Shown piece by piece: positions 31,752-44,040 of a DNA stretch of 64,000 nucleotides. Position 1 is the first letter of the stretch. The number at the start of each line of letters is the position of its first letter. A program made the translations under genes and the position numbers. This stretch comes from Quillaja saponaria (taxonomy: Eukaryota; Streptophyta; Magnoliopsida; Fabales; Quillajaceae). Location: assembly GCA_029379385.1 (NCBI GenBank), contig CM055612.1, forward strand, positions 17,050,001 through 17,114,000. Direction: 5' to 3'. Under the pieces are notes generated by a model that worked only from the letters and a program-made list of their open reading frames with translations, made no database searches and was not told where the DNA came from.

Positions 31752-32766
31752 TGTCTTTATGCTTATCAGAAAATTTTTTTTTTTTTGTGTGAGACTATAA
31801 GTATGTTTGAATTGTTGTGCTATAAAGTAAAATAAACAAATAAGAATTTCATTGATTTAATTGAATGACATGCATTTGATATTGATTGTGATTGATAAGG
31901 GCCAACAACGTGAAATTTTTTTAGAACTGATTCATTTTCGAATTTAAAATCTAGGTGCACCTAGGATATTTGAACTTGACATTTGACATGAATTATTCTA
32001 ATACTAATAATTATTTTTAAAAAAAATAGAGTGCTCAGCCCCGATGGGACTCATTGTTACGGAGAATTAAATTTGTGCAAGCGCGTAAATGCTAGGTAGG
32101 GGGAGATAATGTTGTACGGGGCTAAGTTACTCGTTGGCCCTTTGCTTGTTAAATTGTTTGTTATTTGCTTGGTTGTCTGAATGGTTTGAATTAATGCATT
32201 ATAATTTATGCTTTAAGTAATTTGTGGTTATATGAGAAATGTAATTACGTAATTGTAACATATATTTAAAATTATGATATATGTGTTGTGTGATGCTAGT
32301 ACCCTTAGGGCACATGATTTGCTCACTGAATCCTCGCGATTCCCTCTTTCCTTTGTGGTTGTTTTCTTTAGTTTTCAGGAATCCTACTGCTGGTCGTAAA
32401 CAGAATTGTTACCTGTCGATTCTACTGCGGCAAGGTATATCTTAGAAATCATACACTTGGAGTCATGCATTGTTGTCAGATATATTGTATTTATCATGGT
32501 GTTGTCCTATTTTGTTAGGAACAGAGCTCCTCTATAGATTTTGATATTATCATGTACTATAGTTATTATAAACAAGGTATATATATATATATCATGGGTA
32601 TGTTACATTGTACAGGGAACCCCTGCCAGTATTTTTGGTAATGATATAGCAGTCTTAACTATAATGTCTTTATAAGTCAATGGGACATATTACTTGAGTA
32701 TTCAAGGTTATGGGGGTATGGTCACCCATTTCCTTGGCTAGTCATACCTTTATTCGGGGTGTGACA
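31752..32766 (+). repeat. 5' LTR of the gypsy element, 3' 1.0 kb only
   Basis: Matches 38631-39637 (TTTAATTGAATGA, AGTGCTCAGCCC, GTACCCTTAGGGCAC, GGTGTGACA at the end). The first ~1.6 kb of the LTR are missing on the left. Confidence 0.8.
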
Positions 32767-32769
32767 AGT

Positions 32770-32781
32770 TAGTATCAGAGC
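32770..32781 (+). promoter_or_regulatory. Primer binding site of the gypsy element
   Basis: TAGTATCAGAGC, one base from the initiator tRNA-Met complement TGGTATCAGAGC, three bases past the LTR end. Confidence 0.82.
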
Positions 32782-32972
32782 ATAATTGGAGGTCAATGAT
32801 TGGAAGTACGACATGTTATTGCTTAGTTTGCGTATGTTACCCGGGGCATATGTGTACTTATTGAAGCGTTTTAATTTGTCCTGAAACTTCAAGTTATGAT
32901 TACTTATAGGCAATGTCTTTTGTTTTGTCTTATAAATGTATATCAAAATTTTGTATACTTGTTCTAGATATA

Positions 32973-34150
32973 ATGCAAAGGAGTGATCGTGTTACTAGTC
33001 AAGAGGAGAAGCAAGAGGCTGGCTCTTATCTGGGATCCATCGGTCTCTAGACACTGATAGTTAGAGGCAAGGGTCGATGGGGACATGGTAAAGGCAGAGG
33101 TCAAGGCAGGGCTACTGAACCAGTTCAGGCAGCAGCTCTTGGTTTTGACATGGAACGGTTGGTACAGGGATTAGATCCTGTTTAGAGGACAGTAGGTGAT
33201 TTAGTTAGGATTTTGGCCCAACAGCAGCAACCTTAGCAGGTGGCAAACCCCCCGCTCCAGTTCAACAGGATCAGGGGTATTTGTGATGCTACATGACTTC
33301 AAGAAGATGTAGCCACTGAGATTTTTGAGGTTGACCCAGCTCAAGATTCTTATGCTTTTCTAGAGGAGTCAGATAGATTGTGTATGGCTTTGAGGTATGA
33401 TCATGTTCGTGCAGTTGAGTTGGTTAGCTATTAGTTATATGATGTGGCTTATGATTGGTATAAGATATTGGTATAGTGGCGGTCTAAGCCTACTCCATTG
33501 GCGTGGCCAGAGTTTAGCAGATCTTTTATGGATCGCTTCTTACCTGAGAGTGTGCGAGACAAGCATGGTCGTGATTTTGAGCAATTGGTGCAGACTGAGG
33601 GTATGTCAATGGCGGAATATGAGACTCAATTTACTCGATTGTCTCGTTTTGCCCTGCATTTGGTAGCTACGGAGCAGATGAGGGTGAAAAGATTTGTGCA
33701 TGGTTTGAAGGATTATTAATTAAAATCAATGTTTGTGTCAGACACTACTACTTATGCACAGGCTGTTGATGCTGCTTATCGACCGGAGACCAAGGTGGTG
33801 GAGAGACAAGCGGAATGTGAGAGTCATAAGAAGGCAAGGCAAGAGGGTTCGTCGACCTCTAGAGCTGCCAGTTCACATAGGCCTGGGGTGAATTTACCTT
33901 TGGGCAGGGTTCATTTAGAGGAAATTTTCTGTTGCGTAAAAGTTAGGTGAGGCGAGGTTGAGGAGCTTAGTTTCAGGGAGGATTATCTAGCAGACCTTGA
34001 TCATACAAGTTTCCTACATGCTCTACTTGTGGCAATAGGCATACTAGGCAGTCTAGATTGGGGACAAGTGAGTGTTTTAAATGCGAAGCAATGGATCATC
34101 ATATTAGAGACTGTCCATTATTGAGAGGTCAGTCCAGTTCAGTCGGAACT
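32973..34150 (+). pseudogene. Gypsy gag, broken
   Basis: ATG 32973 (MQRSDRVTSQEEKQ) opens the frame but a TAG stops it 26 codons on. The gag domain reads on at 33490-33720: MAWPEFSRSFMDRFLPE, GRDFEQLVQTEGMSMAEYE, FTRLSRFALH, RVKRFVHGL; then stop TAA 33717-33719. A zinc knuckle survives at 34073-34114 (CFKCEAMDHHIRDC, a correct CX2CX4HX4C) but in another frame, so frameshifts lie between. Gag would package element RNA. The sequence is the better-preserved relative of the gag pieces at 2168 and 29166. Confidence 0.85.
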
Positions 34151-34189
34151 TCTTCTTCAGTTTAGGGTAGATCTCCACTTCCTGCAACC

Positions 34190-37056
34190 ATTATGAGGCC
34201 TCTAGGGGTGCGTGGTGGTTTTTCTAGGGGTCCATCATCCGTAGGCAGAGGTCAGGCCCGAGTTTATGCTCTGACGACTCAAGATGCACAAGCTTCTAAC
34301 ATAGTGGTATCAGGTAATTTGTTTGTTTGTTCCATTAGTACTAAAGAGTTATTTGATCTAGGAGCTACTTATTATTTCATCTCACCATATTTTGCTTCTC
34401 ATGTAGGGAGAGTTGTGAAGCCTCTTGAGATCCCTCTAGCAGTTTTAACTCTGTTAGGAGAAACTATCTTGGCAAACTGGCATCTTCATGTGAAGTTTTT
34501 GTGGGGGATGATAATTATCTGGCAGACTTATTCATACTGGATATGTTGGAATATGATGTGATTCTTGGCATGGATTAATTGTCTGATCATCATGCTTTAG
34601 TAGATTGTCGTGATAAAAGTGTTATGTTCAGTATTCCCGCCAAGCGGATTGTTATTGTTCAAGGGGATTGGAGTGAGGTTCCTCACAATTTAATTTCAGC
34701 CATTCAGGCGAGACGACTTATCAGGAAGAAGCATCCAGCTTACTTAGCTTTTATCAAGGATACTCAGTAAAAGTGTCCTCCTTTAGATCGTGTTCCAGTG
34801 TAAGGGAGTTTTTTGATGTTTTTCCTAAAGAGCTTCTGGGATTACCTCTCAATCGGGAGATTGAGTTTGGCATTGAGTTATTACCTGATGCTCAACCTAT
34901 TTCTATTCCCCCTATAGAATGACTTTTAGTGAATTAAAGGAACTTAAAATGCAATTACAAGATTTGTTGGATAAGGGATTCATTCGTCCTAGTTCATCTC
35001 CTTAGGTTGCTCCTGTGTTATTTGTTAAAAAGAAGGATGGCTCGTTTAGACTGTGTATCGACTATCGGCAGTTAAATAAGGTCACAGTTAAAACCAAGTA
35101 TCATCTTCCCAAGATTGATGACTTATTTGACTAGTTGCAGAGGGCTTAGTGCTTTTCTAAAATTGATCTTCACTTGGGGTTTCATCAGATTTGAATTAAA
35201 AAGGAAGATATTTTGAAAACTACTCTTCGTACTCGATATGGACACTATGAATTTCTTGTCATGTCTTTTGGGCATACTAATGCCCTTGCTACATTCAAGC
35301 ACTTAATGAATCGGGTGTTTAAACCTTTCTTAGACCAGTTTGTTATTGTTTTCATTGATGACATTCTGGTATATTCTCGAAGTAAGGATGAGCATGAGCA
35401 GCATCTTCATATTGTATTACAAACACTGAGGAAAAATAAGCTTTATGCTAAATTCTCTAAGTGTGAATTTTGGCTGAATCATGTGACTTTTCTTAGGCAT
35501 GCGATTTCTAAGGAAGGAATTCATGTAGACCCTAGCAAGATAGAATCAGTTCAAAATTGGCCTCAACCTACAAACATTTTAGAAATTCAAAGTTTTCTGG
35601 GCTTAGCCGGGTACTACAGGAGGTTCGTAGAAAATTTCTCTCGTATTGCTGCTCTTTTAACTCGATTGACTTAGAAAGGAGTCAATTTTTCGTGGTCCGA
35701 GACTTGTGAAGAAAGCTTTCAAAAGTTAAAAACTTGTTTGACTTCATCTCTTGTTCTTACACTTTCCTATACTATGGGTAAGTATACTGTGTTTTGTGAT
35801 GCTTCTAGAATTGGACTTGGTTATGTTTTGATGCAGGATGGAAGAGTTATAGCATATGCTTCCAGATAGTTGAAAAAGCACTAGATGAACTACCTTGGTT
35901 GCGGTAATTTTCGTGTTAAAAATATGGAGGCATTACTTGTATGGTAAGACTTTTGAGATTTTCACGGATCACAAAAGCCTTAAATATATCTTTGATTAGA
36001 AGGAGCTGAATTTGAGGTAACATAGATAGATTGAGCTACTGGAGGATTATAATTGTTCAATTTCTTATCATCCATGGAAAGCAAATGTGGTTGCCGATGC
36101 TTTCAGTAGAAAATCTAGGGGTAGTTTATCCCATTTGTCAGCAAAGAATTGCAGCAATGCATGGATGATGGAGTTAGGTTTAAAGTGTCTCCCCAAGGGA
36201 TATTACTAGCTCATGGTCAAGTGAAGTCCACTTTTGTGGAAGCTATAAAAGCATCACAAGTAGTTGATCTAGAGGTGATTGCTGAGAAAACTAAATGTGA
36301 TCAAGGAGATATTGGCAATTTCAGGGTAGATAGTGAGGGAGTACTGAGGTATGCTGATCGGATAGTTGTACCACCTAATTTGGAATTAAGAAAGAAGATT
36401 CTTGAAGCAGCTCATTGTTCATCATATGTTATGCATCATGGTTCTTCTACAATGTATCAGGATTTAAGAAAATTTTATTAGTGGCAGGGCATGAAGAAGG
36501 ATGTTGCTGATTTTGTTTCTAGGTGCTTGGTGTGTCAACAAGTGAAAGCTGAACATCAGAGGCTGGCAAGGGTGTTACAAAAACTGGATATTCTGGAGTG
36601 GAAGTGGGAAAAAGTTATTATGGACTTTGTATCAGGACTTCTTAAGACTTTTAGGGGTTTTGATTCGATTTGAGTGATTGTTGATCGTTTGATGAAGTCC
36701 GCACATTTTCTTCCAGTGAAGACTACTTATTCAGCACATCAGTATGCGAAGTTGTATTTGGACGAGATTGTTTCATTACATGCAGTACCAGTCTCTATTA
36801 TTTCTAACTGCGGTGCTTAATTCACTACTACGTTTTGGAAATCTTTTCAGGAGGCTCTTGGTACTCAGTTGCTATTCAGTACAGCCTTTCACCCTTAGAC
36901 TGATGGGCAATCTGAGAGAACGATACAAACGTTGAAGGACATGCTACGAGCTTGTGTGATGGATTTTGAAGTCTGTTGGGATCAACATCTTCCACTAATT
37001 GAGTTTGCTTATAGTAGCAGCTATTATAGTACCATTTGGATGGCACCATTTGAAGC
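34190..37056 (+). pseudogene. Gypsy protease, reverse transcriptase, RNase H and integrase, broken
   Basis: Protease (34280-34480): the active-site DSGA is DLGA, so the catalytic context is lost. RT (34900-35660): [36 protein letters not shown], catalytic FIDD at 35351-35362, [10 protein letters not shown] and [12 protein letters not shown]; stops sit in SSP*VA, LFD*L and A*CFS. RNase H (35780-36120): [31 protein letters not shown]. Integrase (36380-37056): HHCC zinc module (AHCSSYVMHH, CLVCQQVK), first Asp in IMDFVSGL, NCGA where DRG(A) is expected (second Asp lost), and Glu in QSERTIQTL. It ends at MAPFEA, exactly where the 3' LTR starts. At least ten in-frame stops. Confidence 0.9.
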
Positions 37057-39637
37057 TGTTATAACCTGATATAGTAACATTAAGCATATTAGATGTAATA
37101 ACTCTAAGTCTGAGGTAATGTATACATTTTAGTTATAAAATAATAAATACATAAACAAATTAATTAAATGATAATACAATTAGATTTGTTATAAGTCGAT
37201 GTCTTAGTGTGTGTTTTAAAAGTTTTATGCATAAATTGTTGATCAAAAATAGATAAATTTATAGTCAATTAAATTAAATGTAATAACTTGATATTTTAAT
37301 ATACACTTTGGAATGTTTGTGTACATTTTAAAATGTTTGTATAAACTTTATTATAATTTTTACCAAATGAGTGTTTAATTAAAGTAATAAGAGAGGACAT
37401 AATTGTGGGATATTTACAAATATATACAATGTGGTACATACATTTAAGATAAAATCTTAACCATTACTTTTAATGATTGACTTTTACTTAGTTTTTTTTT
37501 TCTTTCTAATTTTTGTCTCATTTTCTTTTGGTCTTTATTTCTTTTTTATTTTCTTTGTATTTCCATCGTTCCTTCCCTGCCCTTTTATCCTTTCCATCGC
37601 CTTTCTTTTCTTTTCTGGCATCGATTTCCTAAATCTTCTAAGTGGTTGCTGCCCTGTTTTGTTTTTCATGCTCAGCTTTGGAGAGACCTTGTAGCTGAGG
37701 CGGAAACCTTTCTCTTGCAACGAAAACCCTTCTCTTTTCCTCCTTGTGTCCATCTTGACTTCCTTAGTTTTGAATCTCTAACTGACCAATCCTTTGAAAT
37801 TATCCTTGGAGGCGTGACTTTAGGCTGTCGTGTGTGGGGTTGTAGCAGTCGTTGATGCTTGGAGTGCAGTAGCTTGGTGTGATCATGGGAAGGTGGTTGT
37901 AGAGGGATAAGGCTAGACACTGCTGCCAGCCTAGAAGACTACTGGTGCCATGGAGGTTCTAGCGGAACAGGGAAGCAACAGAGCAATAAGTTGGTGCTCT
38001 GTTCTAGTTCACCCATGGAGGAAATAAGGATAGCAGTACTTGTTTTCTTTCTTGGTTCAATCTGTGGGAGTGTTACAAAGGGCAGCAACTTCTCTTTATA
38101 ATATGGTAGTTTCCTAACTTAACATTTCAACTATTTTAAGATTAATGATTGTTTAATGACTTAGATTTAGGAATGGATGAGATTATGAATAAAAGTTTTG
38201 AATAAAGAACATATTAAGCGGTTATTTGGAACTTGGAAAACGGAAAATTTTGGAATTGAGCTAAGTGATATGAATATAAGTAGTGTGTGTGTGTGTGTAC
38301 ATATAAATAACATATTTTTAGGCATTTGACAAAATAGTTAGTTAAAGTTAAATTTTAATATATACATGGAGATTAATTATAATATATATAGGGTAATGTT
38401 AAGTATGAAAGTTAAATTAATGAATATATCGAATTAATTAACCTTGCTTTAAGAATTATATTAGACATAATTACGTATGATTAAGAAATCATCGAATTAA
38501 TTTTGAAGTGATTATTAGTAACCTATGAATTTATGATTTTCAGCTTCAGAGCATATCGAGGATATTCTGACACGGTCACAAACTAGATGGATTGACGAAT
38601 CACATTCGTGAGCTTGTGAGTGGATTATGTGTTTTATGCTTATCAAATATTTTTATATTTTTTTGTGTGCTATAAAGTAAAATAAATAAATAAGTATTTC
38701 ATTGATTTAATTGAATGATATGCGTTTGATATTGATTGTGATTGATAAGGGCCAACAACATATCATTTTGTTAGAACTGATTTTCATTTTCGAATTTAAA
38801 ATCCAGGTGCACCTAGGATATTTGAACTTGATATTTGACATGAATTATTCGGATACTAATAACTATTTTAAAAACAAATGGAGTGCTCAACCTTGGTGGG
38901 ATGGATTATTACGGAGAATTAAATTGTTATGTTAGCGGGTAAATGCCTGGTAAGGGGAGATAATGTTGTGTGGGGCTAAGTTACTTGTTGGGCCTTTGCT
39001 TGTTAAATTATTTTTTATTTGCTTAGTTGTCTGAATGGTTTGAATTGATAAATTGTAATTCATGCTTTAAGTAATTTGTGGTCATATGAGAAATGTAATT
39101 ACGTATGTACCTAAGTAATTCTAACATACATTTAAAACTATGATATATGTATTGTGTGATGCTGATATCCTTAGGGTACATGATTTTCTCACTGTGTCCT
39201 TGCGACTCACTCTTTCCTTTGTGGTTGTTTTCTTTAGTTTTCAGGAATCCCACTGCTTGTTACTTGTTAATTCTAATGCTGCAAGGTATATCTTGAAAAT
39301 CGTACACTTTGAGCATAAAGGACAGTACTTGCAGTCACCTAGGGTATCATGCATTGTCGTCAGATATATCGTATTTATCATGGTGTTGTCTTGTTTTGTT
39401 AGGAGCAGAGCTCCTCTGTATATTTTGATATTATCATATACTGTGGTTATTGTAAACAGGGTCTACAAGTATGTTACACCGTACAGGAAACCGCTGCCAG
39501 TATTTTCGGTAATGATGTAGCAGCCTTAACTATAATGTATTTATAAGTCAATGGGACACATTACTTGAGTATTCAGGGTTACGGGGATATGGTCACCCAT
39601 TTCCCCAGTAAGTCATACCTCCATTTAAGGTGTGACA
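37057..39637 (+). repeat. 3' LTR of the gypsy element
   Basis: 2.58 kb from TGTTATAACC to GGTGTGACA. The TGTTATAAC start recurs, inverted, at 48829 and 54444. Inside are a GTGTGTGTGTG run (38283-38299), TTAGGGTACATGATTTTCTC-type sequence near the 3' end, and CT-rich stretches (37500-37620). No genuine coding frame. Confidence 0.8.
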
Positions 39638-40861
39638 TATGGTCATTGTAATTTATTTTAAAAAAAATAAAAAAATCTAACATATTTTGAGAAGGAAAAA
39701 AAAATCTCACTTACCTTCCTAATTTTTCTTTACCAAAAAAAAAAAAAATCTCACATAATTTAGTGAATACTACCTACTTACCTCCTAGAAACTTATACTC
39801 AACTTATAAATCTTAAACCACAAATTAGTTGGGGTCGGCTATATAAATCCTTTTTTGCTATTTGCTTTTATATAATGCATCATTTTTATTAATGCCTACT
39901 GTAATCATATTATTCTTAATGACTATCCCCCCTTTCCTGGCTCCCACGTGTAAGTGCCGATCTTTTTCTACCCTATCTAACACCTACGACTATATCAAGT
40001 CACATTTCCTAACTACGGTGTATACTAAGCTATCCAATATGTTAGATATGTCCAAACCAGTGTAAGTAGTTCTTCCTCATTTTCTCTTCTATTGGTTCTA
40101 CCTCAACCTTCCTATGTATCTCCTTATTTCGTAGTTTATCATTTTGTATATCTAGTGATCTATTTCAACATTCGTATTTCAGCTACTCTCATCTTATATG
40201 AGTGTTGTTTCTTAAATGTACAACATTTAGACCCATACAACTTAGTCGATCTCACTACTATCCTATAAAATTTTTCTTTCAGTCTATTTAGAATTTTAGG
40301 ATCACATAAAATTCCTGATGCACTTCACTACTTCATCCACCTGGCTTTAATTCTATGATTCACTCATGCTCAATTGCACTATCTTTTTGTGGAAATGAAC
40401 CTAGATACTTAAACACATTTTTCATTGGGATTGCCTGACCATCCAAATTCATTTCAATCGAGCCTCCTCTAGTTAAGTAAAATCACAATCCATATACTCG
40501 ATTTTCATTCGACTTAACCCAAGACCTTTAAATTTTAATGCATTCCTACATAATTCTAGCTTAGAATTTAGACCCTTTCTAGTTTCGTCTAATAACACAA
40601 TGTCATTGGTAAATAGCATACACTATGGAGCCGTATCCTGAGTAGCACAAGTAAGTTTGTCCATGACTAAAACAAATAGGTATGGACTTAAGGATGACCT
40701 TTGGTAAAAATCTATTGTGATTGGGAACTCTCTAGTCATACCATCTACAGTCCTCACCCTACTCATACTACCTCATATATATCCTTAATAATTTCTACAT
40801 ATTTAGTTGGGACTTTCTTTTTTATCAAAAACCCATCACAAAACTTGTCTCGGTACCCTAT
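39638..40861 (-). pseudogene. RTE-like LINE, 3' part with reverse-transcriptase remnant
   Basis: Minus-strand coding remains. The string AGTTGGGGTCGGCTATATAA (39828-39847) is the 3' end motif seen in plant RTE-type LINEs in antisense. The complement of about 40575-40620 reads MLFTNDIVLLDETRK, the RT active-site block, with the expected Asp-Asp reduced to Asn-Asp. Further antisense blocks match at GTCATACCATCTAC (40736) and the RVP-like segment at 40850. Stops and indels abound. 5' end (right side) missing because the next LTR-like piece begins at 40862. LINEs copy their RNA into nicked target DNA; this one is dead. Confidence 0.75.
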
Positions 40862-41548
40862 TGATAACTCTATAAACTAAAGTTATTTCACTATACTTTT
40901 AATTCATATTTGATGCTAAATCCTATGGTTTTTAGTTAGAATATTAGTCAAATTCAATGTTTTAGTTGTTTTAGGGGTCTTTTAGAGTTTTTACCATGAT
41001 TAGGAGTAGTTTTACGATGTTTTGGTATTAACTTGTTTTAGGTGTCTTTACAGTGTCCTAGTTGAACTAAAAAAAGAAAGTAATTCAAGATAGTGTCGTA
41101 GCACCAAAGAAGATAAAGCTATGGGGCAACAAAAGAAAGAAATTGGCAATTTAGGTTAAGGGCCATACGCCGTGGCTCTAAGAAGATTAAGATGCGACAT
41201 TGCTAAAATGAGGAAAAGTGAAAGTAATCTAGAGAGCTCCAAGTCGCAAAGCCTATATGCTAAAGCCACGCGTCCTCAATGCATCTTGCCTAGTCAACAG
41301 ATAGAGAAATATGTGCTGCAGTGCCAATGACCTTAAGTTATAATGCCAATTTGAAAGATGACTTCATAAACAACTCAAGGAGTTGGTGCCACAGCACCCA
41401 TTGTGCAGTTGTGACAGTCCAAGTTGTACGTAGCCTGAGTAGGACTATACAAAACCTTCAGAGTGGCAGTGCCATAATGAGACATGTTATAGTGCCATCA
41501 TGTTCTTTTGAAGACTCCTACCTTAATTAAACTAGGAGCAAAAGGTCT

Positions 41549-41561
41549 ATAAATAAAAGTG
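41549..41561 (+). promoter_or_regulatory. TATA box in the LTR-like fragment
   Basis: TCTATAAATAAAA in a moderately GC-balanced context, downstream of the GTGCC-motif block. Confidence 0.4.
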
Positions 41562-42137
41562 CGGGTTGAAGTTTTGAGATATACCTAAACTCATGATAGG
41601 GAGTGCTAAGGAGGTAAATGAGCCTTGAAGCCGTGACAACTTCTAGTTTCTACTCCCTTCTTGTTATTTTCTATTTAGTTGTAATGGCTGTCTTTATTAT
41701 TTGTGTTTTCAGTAGTTAGTATGGAGTAGTCGTATTCTAGTGTTATGATTGAATTCACATGTAGCCGATGTGGCTTTAGTTTTAATTCAATGCATGTTTT
41801 AGTTTTAATATTTATGTTGCCTTGTTCTTATTGCTTCTAATTGATTAATCACCAATTAGATTGATTAGAAATTATGAAATTGACTTGGAAGAGTCAGTTT
41901 TTGGATTAGTCCTAGGTGATATAACTTATGTTGGATTATTCATATGATTTGGATGATCTGATTTATTTAAGAGATAGAAATATACTCTTTCACCATTAGT
42001 AACCATAACATTGGCTCTTAATAAGTTTGTTTTAGAATAATTATCATAGGAATATAAGGAATTAAACTAAAGGAAATATATATTTGCTAAACATTGGAAT
42101 TTGCTAGTAATTGATTAAGAAATCTAGGTTAATCTCC

Positions 42138-42280
42138 TTCTTACACATAATTCATCATATTTTCTTTCCTAGCAAGTAACCTATATTTTATTATTTTCTC
42201 TTCTTCTTTTAACATGGTTCTTACACCTAATCCATCACATTTCCTTTTCTAGCAAGAAACCTATATTTTATTATCACCAT
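42138..42280. repeat. Tandem duplication, two units of ~88 bp
   Basis: CTTACAC(A/C)TAATTCATCA with TTTCCT and AGCAAG(T/A)AACCTATATT occurs at about 42140-42195 and again at about 42228-42280. Confidence 0.65.
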
Positions 42281-42592
42281 GTAGTATTTTTCCATCTTTG
42301 TTCCAATGCCTACATGTGTCCATATTTTTATGTACGTATATATATGTATGTATATGTATATATGTTAATATATTTATACGTATACACTACTCCTATACTA
42401 ATACGTATCCTATATGTATTTTTATACATATATACTATTCTTATACTAATATGATCATATACATATTTTTATACGTACATGTACTTATTCATATGAAATA
42501 ATATGTAATTAAATTTTAATCCTAGTTAACTCATAAGATAATTACTTATCTTATAATTAATCTAGGTATTAATTTTTGGGGTGTTACAACAC

Positions 42593-43913
42593 GTATATAT
42601 TATAATCATCATAAATTCACAATTTACATGAAACATAGTATCACAAATTAATCAGAGCAATAATATCAAACAAGTTTATCAAAGGGCTAATGAGTGACCC
42701 AGCCTCGCATAACATTATCACCCCCTACCCAGCATTTACATGCCCGCACAACAAATTGATCTTCATACATAATCCATCTCACCAGGGCTGAGCACTCAAT
42801 TGAAAAAAAAAAAAATATATATATATATATATATATTTATCAGAATCAGGATTTTCTTAGGTGCACTTGGATTTTTAATTTAGGAGATAAAAATCACTTT
42901 TCATAAAAATCTCACTTTGTTGACCTTTATTAACCATAACCAATGTCAAACAAAGCAATCAATATCAAACAAACATAATTTAAATAAATTACTGAAATAC
43001 TCTACTTGCTTATTTTCAATATATCACGTATATTCAAATAAACATATAATTACATATATTAATCTAGCCCCTAAAGGCAGCAATTAACCATTCAACTGTA
43101 ACTGATTCCATTTGTCACTCATACTTGCGTCCATGCGTCTTATCAGGTCCATATTAGAATCCGGAACAATAACTTGAGTTGTCTGCCTACAAATGGAAAA
43201 CTCACGCTCAAGCAAGAAGAAGGTAGGGGATGGTATTTGAGACAGAACATGGTTAAAGAGTGGAAAAAAAAAGAAGAAGACTGGGCCAATGTAGATAAAG
43301 GAAAAGAGGCAAATATAATATGATATAATAATATATGCTTATGGTCTAGCTTTGCTCCTTAAATTGGTGGTGGACAATCAATTTCCACATAAAAATTTTA
43401 TATATACGTATATACATATTGCTTCAAGTTTTAATTAATCACTAATATAATATAACAAAATTAGTTCCTAATCACATGTGTGTGTATATTTTATTCTATT
43501 TTATCATTTTTTGTTTTCACCCACTAATAATGCTTATACCATTAACTTTAAAATTTTGTAGTTACCTAATAAGGTTATATATATATTTAATTCTACTTTC
43601 TAGCTTAAAAAAAAGTACATGGTGTAAAAATTAATCTTGTTGCATCAATAAATATAAATATTTGTACTTGTTGTATACCTTAATAAAAATTACCCAATAA
43701 TTTTTATTTATTCATTTATTTATTTATTATTATATTATTATTATTTTTAAGCTTCAAGTTAACCAATTATATAATAAAAGTTAACTCTTGCTTTATTTCT
43801 ATATTTACTTACTCAAGTATTCAATTACGTAAACTATAATTTGTGTAACATTTTATTCACTTACCCACAACTAGTCATGTACAAACATTCTAACATGGAT
43901 AGGGTTATTACAA
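42593..43913 (-). repeat. 3' LTR of a minus-strand gypsy element, truncated
   Basis: Matches 47373-48829 (TAATCATCATAAATTCACAA, ATAACATTATCACCCCC, GGGCTGAGCACTCAA). The LTR start, read on the minus strand, is TGTAATAACCCTATCC at 43913. The 3' end of the LTR is missing at 42593. An (AT) run lies at 42815-42835. Confidence 0.72.
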
Positions 43914-44040
43914 TCTCCCCTTAAAAGAAATTTATCCAAAATTTTGAACAACAAAGGATACGGATAAATTGTTTACCTAAATTGGATATAGATATTGTCA
44001 TTTCATTTCAACCTCAGTTTCCTACATAATTTCTTATTTA
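43914..44040 (-). pseudogene. Chromodomain-end relic and polypurine tract of the minus-strand gypsy element
   Basis: The complement of ATCTCCCCTT (43914-43923) is the polypurine tract AAGGGGAGAT, directly beside the LTR start. The complement of 43925-44040 retains NF.DKFL-type codons near the end and an ETE preceded by a stop where an ATWETE chromodomain motif is expected. This points to a chromovirus (Tekay/Del-like) element. Heavily decayed. Confidence 0.5.

Larger units (their letters stand above)
31752..39637 (+). mobile_element. Ty3/gypsy element, most complete copy; 5' LTR truncated, all genes broken
   Basis: The order is 5' LTR remnant (31752-32766), primer site, gag (32973-34150), protease-RT-RNase H-integrase (34190-37056) and 3' LTR (37057-39637). 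The order with integrase last, the tRNA-Met primer site and the FIDD reverse transcriptase place it in Ty3/gypsy, and the LTR type links it to the chromovirus-like element at 42593-48829. The two LTRs differ by many substitutions in the shared 1 kb, so the insertion is old. Polypurine tract, C-terminal integrase and any chromodomain are missing at the 3' junction. Confidence 0.88.
40862..42592 (+). repeat. LTR-like fragment of an unassigned retroelement
   Basis: Starts TGATAACTCTATAAACT where the LINE sequence breaks off, and ends GGGGTGTTACA near 42591. It holds a block rich in short GTGCCA / TGGCAC-type motifs (41090-41510), then CTATAAATAAAAG (41549-41561) as a TATA box, and a leader-like run. 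Such a layout is seen in LTRs of large non-autonomous plant elements, but no primer site or partner LTR is visible. The end and the class are uncertain. Confidence 0.35.

Noticed and set aside
35213..36935. Separate genes at 35213-35674, 36149-36481, 36491-36673 and 36744-36935
   Set aside because: They are fragments of one gypsy pol gene split by stops and frameshifts.
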